Shown here one piece after another: positions 57,666 to 64,000 of a stretch of 64,000 bases of DNA. A program made the translations under genes and the position numbers. The notes beneath the pieces are model-generated. The model searched no databases. It was not told where the DNA came from and saw nothing but the letters and a program-made list of their open reading frames with translations. This stretch comes from Datnioides undecimradiatus (taxonomy: Eukaryota; Chordata; Actinopteri; Lobotiformes; Datnioididae): the NCBI GenBank assembly GCA_008933995.1, contig WARS01000026.1, forward strand, positions 5,966,501 to 6,030,500, written 5' to 3'. Position 1 is the stretch's first letter. The number at the start of each line of letters is the position of its first letter.

Positions 57666-60600
57666 TCTTTTATTTTTATGAAAAACTGACTTTTTTCTAT
57701 TTTTGTTTGAAATTTCAGTTTGTAATCTATATATTTTGACACATATTGTTTGTTTCACTTTTCATTTTTTGGCTGCTTTTTCTAGGGAGGGGGGGTTTCT
57801 TAGTCTGTGGCTTTAGTATGTTTTGATTCACATTGTGAATTTTACAGAGATCACATCCAAAGTGTTGTTGCTTTATTAAATTCAGTCCTGACCCTTTGCT
57901 AGAATTTTAGTTTAATTTCTTTCCATATTGTTACCAGAGTACCTGGAACAAACCAGTGATGTTCAGGCAAGCTGTACAATGTGCGCAACACCACTAAGTG
58001 TCACTGTGGCTTCACATTTAAGCACGTTTCTAGAGTGAGGGTGAAGTGAGGACATGGAGCCCACCTCCACTCTCTCGAGTAAACTTCCTTGGGGACATGA
58101 TGGGTGACTCAGTAGTTCACCACAGCGTCCAGCTTCTTCTCTTGTTTTCTCTGTTCACTGATCCATAATGACAAGGGTGGGAAAAAGATGAGACATGCTG
58201 ACTCTGGATTTCACAGAGTTGATATTTTAGTGTTGTGTCCTGAGGGTGAAGTACTGTTTAAGGACAATAATAAATTACATGAGCGTTGATAAATCAATGA
58301 AAGGCTTAAGTCATTGTATGTGCAACTTTTTAAACTTTTGATGTGCTTCTCGTTTCTCCTGGTGTTGGTGCTGTAACACTTAAGGTAAAGAAGCTAAAAC
58401 TGTATTTATAAGTTTTTAAACAGGGGCAATATCCCTGTTTTTATTGCTTCTGTATCTTTGCTGATTATAAGCTTATCCTTTTTACAGTTTCATGTGCTGC
58501 ACTGGCCACTGTGATGTAAGTCAGTGTAGTCTGCGACGCTGCATTAGACTGTAACCTTTAAACCCAGTGGTACAAGATATCATTTGTTGATCAGACAAAT
58601 GTCACATTGCCACTGTCCACAGATGTGTGTGCACAATGATAGTGTCTATTTAATGAGGTTAATAATCTTTGTTGAAACCAGTGCATGGATTTTAACTTCA
58701 GTTTTTATACCTTGTGACGTGTGTGCTACTAAACATTTTATATATGGATTTGTTAATACAAATATTAATTGATTTCACTAAACTTTCATGCAGGTGTAAC
58801 CTGGAAAGATAAGTAAAGGGACTGTCCATGGTGTAGTTCTCATAGTCAGCCTTCAGTGATGTAAAGGCAGACATCTGCATTATGATTCAGTCAGTAGTGA
58901 TAACAGTTTAGACTGCACTGTTTGAAATAAACTCATTAGGTTGAATCACCTTCCAGATGGATTAAATGGATGATACAACTTTATCTAACAGTAATATAGA
59001 AAATAGAAGTTCTAAAACAGAGAAAAAGTTCAGCACTGGTGCAAAATGCTGGAAAAAGTACTCTGCAGTTCTATTTAAATCAGGTGAATTTAAGAGGCTC
59101 TAAGATTCAAAACCACCAGAAAATCTGTAAATTTGACTCAGTGTGCACTGATTCAGGAAAATATTTTAAGTTCTCAACACTATAGATATCTCCCTGCAAC
59201 CCAAGCATCTAAATCCAGAGAATCACTGGATGCAGCACACAACATAGAGTCAAAATGGCAGTTTATAGACATAGAGGGATTTATAAATCCATAAGTTGGG
59301 TTGCTTTCCCTTTGAACTGTAGCTACACTTCAAACGCTCATCTTTCTCCAGTCAACAGACATCAGCCAGCAGCTCCCCCTCCCAGACTGCTTACAGAAAT
59401 AGCATCAGCAATCTATGGGACTGGGAGGTGCCACAGTGCACCGTTTTATCAGAAACTACAGTATGTGGGTATTACCATGGAAACTGCAGAGAACTGTCCA
59501 AATTGCTGTCAAAGAGCCAGAATACAGAAAAATAAAATACATCCAGTTTGTTGGGGGAGCTTGTGCTTGGAGCCCCTCAACAGCAAAGTCTTTGTTTTGT
59601 CTCTTTTTTTCACCCATGAGAAGAGAAACCAAAGCACTAGAAATGTGCCACTAGGTATGTCTTTGGCTATAATAAAACTTTCTTATTTGACTTTTAAAGA
59701 ATTATATGTTGATAAGAGATGTTAGCGCTTATAATAGGCTACTGTGGGCTGATAATATGCCTATTGTAGGTTATGAAATATTCGTTTCATCTTGGAGCTG
59801 CTGTGTTTTTACAGTGCACTGCACTCCAGGGCGAATAAACTTATGACCTCATTGAACGAGTGGCATTTTAAAAAGCTCAAATCCCAGTTGTGTGATTTCC
59901 TGTTTCACTGTGGGAGAAAAGCACTTTCGGTCCAAGTGTATTTTTGCACAAGGAGGAATAATAAAGAATGTAATGATACGCATTTATTTCAGATTTCGCA
60001 AAACTTTAATTAATACTGAAACACTGCTCACAAAGCCACAGAAATACCGACCGATGCTGACAATTTAAATGACAGACCACCTCTCAATACAAATGATGTC
60101 ATTATTCTTTAACCGTAAAGGGGAGGGACTTTGTAACGGTTAAATCCTGTCAGCCAATAGAGTGCAGGCGCTGGAATCTCAAACGTCGTGCTGCATTCAC
60201 AATACAGTCGGGAATTTTTGTACTCACATATGGGCGCAAAAAAGTGGATAGTATGCATTAGACCCTCTGTGGAAAATATACAGTTTACTTTTACAGAGTC
60301 CGTGAATTCAGTGTGTATGGAACTGGTGAAATGGCAATGAAAATCATTACATTTGTGATTGTAGAATTGATCGAGTGTTTCTTGTTCCTGGGTGTAAACA
60401 AGAGTGCAGTGTTTGCTAGAGGTGTAAAAAATTTACATCAATAACTTTCTAAAGCTGGTCAGTAATTCCTTGTATACTAACTTTGATGTCACATGTTGTA
60501 TACATATTGCATAGTGTGGACACAAAGCAAAATTATTTTTTGCCTTAGCATGAGGCTAGAGCAAAATCTATAAACTTAGTTTTGTTTATAAATTCTTAAA

Positions 60601-61060
60601 AATCTACATTTTTCAATTGTCAAAACACCAACACAGACCAGAGATGGAAAGATGTTGCATTATTTGTTCAAGAAAGCTGGTGGTATACTGGTTACTATGA
60701 GAGCTGAAACAAGTTATTAATTAATAGTGTACAGAAAGTAATGCTTTATGAGTTCATTAACCGGCTAATAATGCATTCGTTTTTCAAGCAAACTCTCTAA
60801 ACATTTCCTGGCTGCATCTTCATAAATGTGAAGAATGTATTCTCTTCCTTGTCATATATGATAGTAAATTCAATAAGGTTAGGGTTGGGGGTGTCGGATA
60901 AAATGAGATAGGCTATTTGAATAAATTGTCATAAAATAAATGTTAATCATTTTCTAGTAGTATGTATACAAAACAAGTAAAATTATCAGCACATTAATCG
61001 CTGATTTTTTTTTTAAAAAAAAGATTTATTGCAGCGCTAATACTACTGTGATGCGGAAAC
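57666..61060. other. Unassigned non-coding sequence
   Basis: No exon supported over 3.4 kb. The plus frame 59255-59725 (156 codons) has no domain and no splice logic. The stretch 60105-60240 has a modest CpG cluster (TAACCGTAAAG, TGTAACGGTTAAATCC, AAACGTCGTGC, CAGTCGGG) and may belong to the promoter region at 61 kb or to an unrecognised repeat. Confidence 0.45.
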
Positions 61061-61124
61061 AGGATCGGTAAGCTTTGATATTACATTTCCGAGGAGTCAG
61101 TGAACGCTGCATTATGGGAGGGTC

Positions 61125-61249
61125 TTAGGAGTATCAGCTTGTCCGCTTCCTCGGCCCTTCACTCTGGTTACAGCTGCTTCTCGGGAAGGGCAACAGCGAG
61201 AGGGAAAAATACGGAGGTCTTCGGTATTTGAGATCATACTGTGGGGAAG
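61125..61249 (+). other. Candidate non-coding first exon, donor at 61,249/61,250
   Basis: The segment ends GTGGGGAAG|GTAAGAAA, a near-perfect U2 donor, at the right distance from the promoter signals. The only ATG nearby (61,114) opens a four-codon frame that stops at once, so the exon would be 5' leader. The next exon must lie beyond 61.25 kb, and none is recognisable up to 64 kb. The left boundary is a guess. Confidence 0.4.
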
Positions 61250-61259
61250 GTAAGAAAAC

Positions 61260-62290
61260 AAATTGTTCTTTTCGACTGCTACTTTCATTTCACAGCGCAT
61301 TTCCGAGTCCATGAAGCTTGAGTTTGGTAGAGGTGTGGCGGAAAACTAACTGACCACCGCTCTCAGAAGATACGTTAACCAGCCCATAAACCCCTGAGCA
61401 GCTCGGCGAGTTGAAACCTGTTACTTGTTCAGAAGTTAGTTTTTTTGTTTGTTTGTTTGTTTGATAGAAACGTGAGAGAAAAGCACGATAAACTCGGGAC
61501 ACTCCTGTTTGTTCCCTGTCGCTGATATGGATCATATCAGCATTCCTACCACACAAACCCAGCCCTGTCTCTACCCATAATATACTTCATTACGTAATTT
61601 AATTATGTGGACTTGAGCTGTGGAGGCAGGCGGGCTGATCTTCACTCGCTCTAAAAACTTTATCGTCTCTTTCCCTTTGGAAACCTGTTTGGTCGGTAAT
61701 CCAGAGCTGCTTAGTATCGGATGTTTTTTTCTCTCTAGAGAGGACTTACTGAAGAGCAAATAATTAAAAAATGAAACACTTTAAGGCTACCCCAGTGACT
61801 GACTTTTTCATTTGGTTGTGTGATCCAAAACTCTGCGTTCTTGCCCCCGAGTAACTGCTTAAACGTGAGTCTGTCCCGAGGAAATTCCTCTGTGCCAGTC
61901 ACCACACCCTTGTTGTGCTGCTCGGCTACTGTAGCGCAGACCCTCATCTCTCACACAGGCTTGTTCCCTCGTCTTGGCTTGTTCCCCATAACAGAACTAT
62001 GTGCTTCTGGTGGGAACCAATGCAAACCCTTGATAACACCGTGGTGCGTCAGCCGGCATGTTCTCATTTGTGTTTTAACACTGTCTCAAAAGCTCAGGGT
62101 GTTTAAAGGCAAACACAAAGACGGATATATATACAAGAGTGCTTTACATGTTATCCCACATCTTCACCAGCCTGTGTGCATGAAAAATGTTTGTGTTTGT
62201 GAGGCTACTACAGGAGAAAGTATGATGTCATTGTAGCTGAACAGCTGACTGCTGACCAAGCTGTTTGCAGGTAGCGGTCAAAAGTGGAAG
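61260..62290. other. Probable first-intron sequence of the 61-kb unit
   Basis: CpG content fades after about 61,520. A (TTTG)5 run lies at 61,440-61,462. The plus frame 61820-62236 (138 codons) lacks domains. Confidence 0.4.
61440..61462. repeat. (TTTG)5 microsatellite
   Basis: Five TTTG units. Confidence 0.9.
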
Positions 62291-62321
62291 TGGCGCGTGT
62301 GCACATAGCGCGCGCGCCACA
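62291..62321. repeat. GC-rich hairpin with alternating CG steps
   Basis: GTGGCGCG (62291-62298) pairs exactly with CGCGCCAC (62314-62321). The loop ends in a GCGCGCG alternation. The segment can extrude a hairpin or adopt Z-form locally. Confidence 0.85.
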
Positions 62322-62764
62322 AATCAGTGCCCAATGCAGCGGAAGGAAATGTGTGTGTGGAAATCCCCAATCTCGATTTCATTAATGTAAAAGCAGAAGT
62401 CACCTGCTGACATCACAGTATGGTTTTGACTGTCACTGATGTAATCCTGAGCAGCTGTATGTGAACTGGGCTGTACTCTGTTGGAGATGCAGTAGTATAT
62501 TAGTATAACTTGTACATACAAATATGTTCTGGTATGCCGACAAGAAGAAAAGGGCTCAAACACACACACACAGGAATCATTGAAAAAAAAAATTTAATTA
62601 GAGAAATGATGAAGTTGAATTTCCTCGATCAAAACATTGACTAATTAAATCTTGTAGTGCATAAACAAGAAAGACCTAATTAAATATATTTCTTGCCAAA
62701 AACCATCTGTCAGTAATGGAACAATATTGTTTAAACACTGCAAAATGCAGAAAATAAAAGGCTG
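62322..62764. other. Unassigned AT-rich sequence
   Basis: Short CA run at 62560-62572 next to an A9 run. The minus frame 62324-62569 runs through it and has no domain. Confidence 0.45.
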
Positions 62765-62995
62765 CAGCTATGATTAGTGGCATTTCTATTGCTGATCTGA
62801 CAAGTAATTTTTCAGTAAATCATTTCATCCATAAAATGCTAATCGCAGTCCCGTAGAGGCTAAGGTGATGTCTTCATATGTCTAGTTTTGTCCAACCAGC
62901 CGTCTTTAATATACTCAATTTAGAGTCATTTTACAAACTACAAAGAAAACCAGCAAATCGCCGCATTGTAGAAGCTCAAACCAGAGAGTAATTGG
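62765..62995 (+). repeat. Dispersed repeat family R2, copy 5
   Basis: GCTGCAGCTATGATTAGTGG, TTTTCAGTAAATCATTTC, AAGGTGATGTCTTCATATG, TTTTGTCCAACCAGCC and TTTACAAACTACAAAG keep the full order of the family. This is the most complete R2 copy here. Confidence 0.6.
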
Positions 62996-63712
62996 TGAAA
63001 ATAAATATTACAGAATAAATATTGACATTATGACAACACATTGTTTATCCGTAGCGTGTGACCTCTTACTCTTGTCTTCTCGCTCTATTGAGGTCATCTC
63101 AGAGCCAGCTGAATGGCTCAGTGGGTTAGTGCGAAAGCCTCCATGGCAAACTATTATGGATCAAAAGCTCCATATACTGGATGCTACGATCGCCAGAGGC
63201 CATTTCATCCTGGTGCTGCACCTCGTTTTGTTTTCCTCGGCATGGTCTCTACCACTGACCTACAATGAGTGTTTTGCTTTTCATCTTATTGTACGTGCCA
63301 GCCTGAGCTTCAGGGATGCCGAAGTACACTTACAGTTGTCCTCCCAGGCAGACATTTAGGAAGTAGTGCAAGGACAGGGGTGAGGGGGGCGGGATTGCTC
63401 AGATGGCAGTTTTTCCATCATTCCAGCTCACACTCACTCTATTGTTAAGCTATAGGTGCTTATCAGAGCAGCTTTTCAAACACAATGCTTCACAGTATCC
63501 TGTCTAAGATTAGTCTGTACAACTTTCCATCAGTGGTGATTTCCAAGGAGGTCTGTGTCGACCTGAAAGTTAATTTGACTGTGGTTTTATTTTACATGAG
63601 ATCACAGGAAAATGCTGAATTTAGGCTTCTCACTGTTTCTATTGCCTAATCATCTGATGGCGACAGAGAAACATGTCCACATGGAAAATCATGTCTGTAG
63701 GCTGTGAGGCTG
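62996..63712. other. Unassigned sequence with a tRNA-like fragment
   Basis: AGCTGAATGGCTCAGTGGG followed by TTAGTGCG (63,107-63,134) looks like the A-box head of a tRNA-derived SINE. The following bases (to about 63,345) do not match a body I know. The 109-codon plus frame 63030-63359 spans it and has a hydrophobic stretch but no recognised domain. Confidence 0.35.
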
Positions 63713-63753
63713 TGTTTGTGTGTGTCTGTGTCTGTGTGTGTGTGTCTGTGTCT

Positions 63754-63794
<41 letters not shown>

Positions 63795-63815
63795 TGTGTC
63801 TGTGTCTGTGTGTAT
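63713..63815. repeat. (GT)n/(GTGTCT)n compound microsatellite
   Basis: A (GT)12-13 core flanked on both sides by GTGTCT hexamer steps, over about 100 bp. Confidence 0.95.
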
Positions 63816-64000
63816 CATGCTCAGAGAGAAAATCCTCCAGGGAAAACAGTTAATCTCTGGGAGAGTTTCCTGTTTGGATCTTGGTGCTCACAGTTTCAGG
63901 AACTCCCTAAAAGGACAATTTAGGAGGCTAAACATTTTCTTCTGGGTTACATTAACAGCCAAGCCCTGGGGGATGGGTCGTGATAGCCAGTTTCTGTTTC
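63816..64000. other. Unassigned sequence at window edge
   Basis: Nothing recognised. Confidence 0.4.

Larger units (their letters stand above)
61060..61520 (+). promoter_or_regulatory. CpG-rich promoter candidate (rightward gene)
   Basis: CpG density rises from 61,060 (GATGCGGAAACAGG, ACATTTCCGAGGAG) to about 61,510 (AACTCGGGAC). An ETS-type TTTCCG lies at 61,086, and GCTGCATTATGGGA (61,106-61,119) resembles in reverse the TCCCAGAATGC half of the ZNF143/THAP11 composite site of housekeeping promoters. There is no TATA box. The start site probably lies around 61,100-61,140. Confidence 0.5.

Noticed and set aside
59255-59725. 156-codon plus frame
   Set aside because: No domain, no acceptor/donor pair, poly-T inside. 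A stop-free stretch by chance is plausible.
61114-61128. ATG in the 61-kb leader as a start codon
   Set aside because: The frame stops after four codons. At most it is a tiny upstream frame.
61820-62236. 138-codon plus frame downstream of the 61-kb promoter candidate
   Set aside because: It is in the presumed first intron, with no recognised domain and no acceptor in register.
63030-63359. 109-codon plus frame with a hydrophobic stretch
   Set aside because: It overlaps a tRNA-like SINE head, and the hydrophobic run is not followed by any recognisable domain.

Overview
The window reads as nuclear DNA of a ray-finned fish, most likely a percomorph. The grounds are a dense scatter of long (CA)n/(GT)n arrays, about 38-42 % G+C by eye, a Tc1/mariner deletion derivative of a familiar teleost type, two tRNA-derived SINE copies with percomorph-like body sequences, and several dispersed repeats that I recognise as common in fish genomes. 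Family recognition is from memory and was not checked against a repeat library. Nothing suggests a bacterial, viral or plasmid origin.

I could not identify any complete protein-coding gene. The longest open frames (up to 215 codons) run through CA or purine repeats, or are open on both strands at once, and none shows recognisable domains. The window is best described as gene-poor intronic or intergenic sequence with two or three promoter candidates at the right-hand end. (1) A CpG-rich block at about 48.0-49.4 kb, with a good splice donor on the minus strand at 48,807/48,806, could be a non-coding first exon whose gene runs leftward. (2) At about 56.36-56.70 kb there is an inverted CCAAT box, a TATA box and an initiator-like site. 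An ATG-free leader of roughly 170 bases follows, and its first ATG opens with Met-Ser-Arg-Arg-Lys-Gln, the start of the NuRD-recruiting motif of several zinc-finger repressors. (3) A CpG-rich segment at about 61.06-61.5 kb ends a short non-coding plus-strand exon at a strong donor, 61,249/61,250. If these are right, two genes diverge from the 49-61 kb interval and most of the left 48 kb is intron or regulatory territory of a leftward gene.

Region by region. 0-12 kb carries old dispersed repeats, including two nested insertions (5.6-5.9 kb and 9.8-10.3 kb) and a SINE at 5 kb. 12-18 kb has several microsatellites and a repeat at 15.5 kb. 18-32 kb is mostly unassigned with many CA/GT arrays. 33-35 kb holds a fold-back repeat and an unexplained GC-rich patch. 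36-46.5 kb holds more arrays, the Tc1-like element at 40.9 kb, a four-unit cluster of one AT-rich repeat at 44.2-45.2 kb and a 182-bp tandem duplication at 46.0-46.3 kb. 46.7 kb has a second, internally deleted SINE. 48-62 kb holds the promoter candidates. 62-64 kb has a Z-DNA-prone hairpin and a long GT/GTCT array. Several low-repeat stretches rich in TAAT-type homeodomain sites look like conserved non-coding elements, but only cross-species alignment can show that.

I did not find an undescribed biological system that the sequence itself can support. The points most worth following are the 56.4-56.7 kb promoter/MSRRKQ start, the two CpG-rich first-exon candidates, and the nested and clustered repeats.
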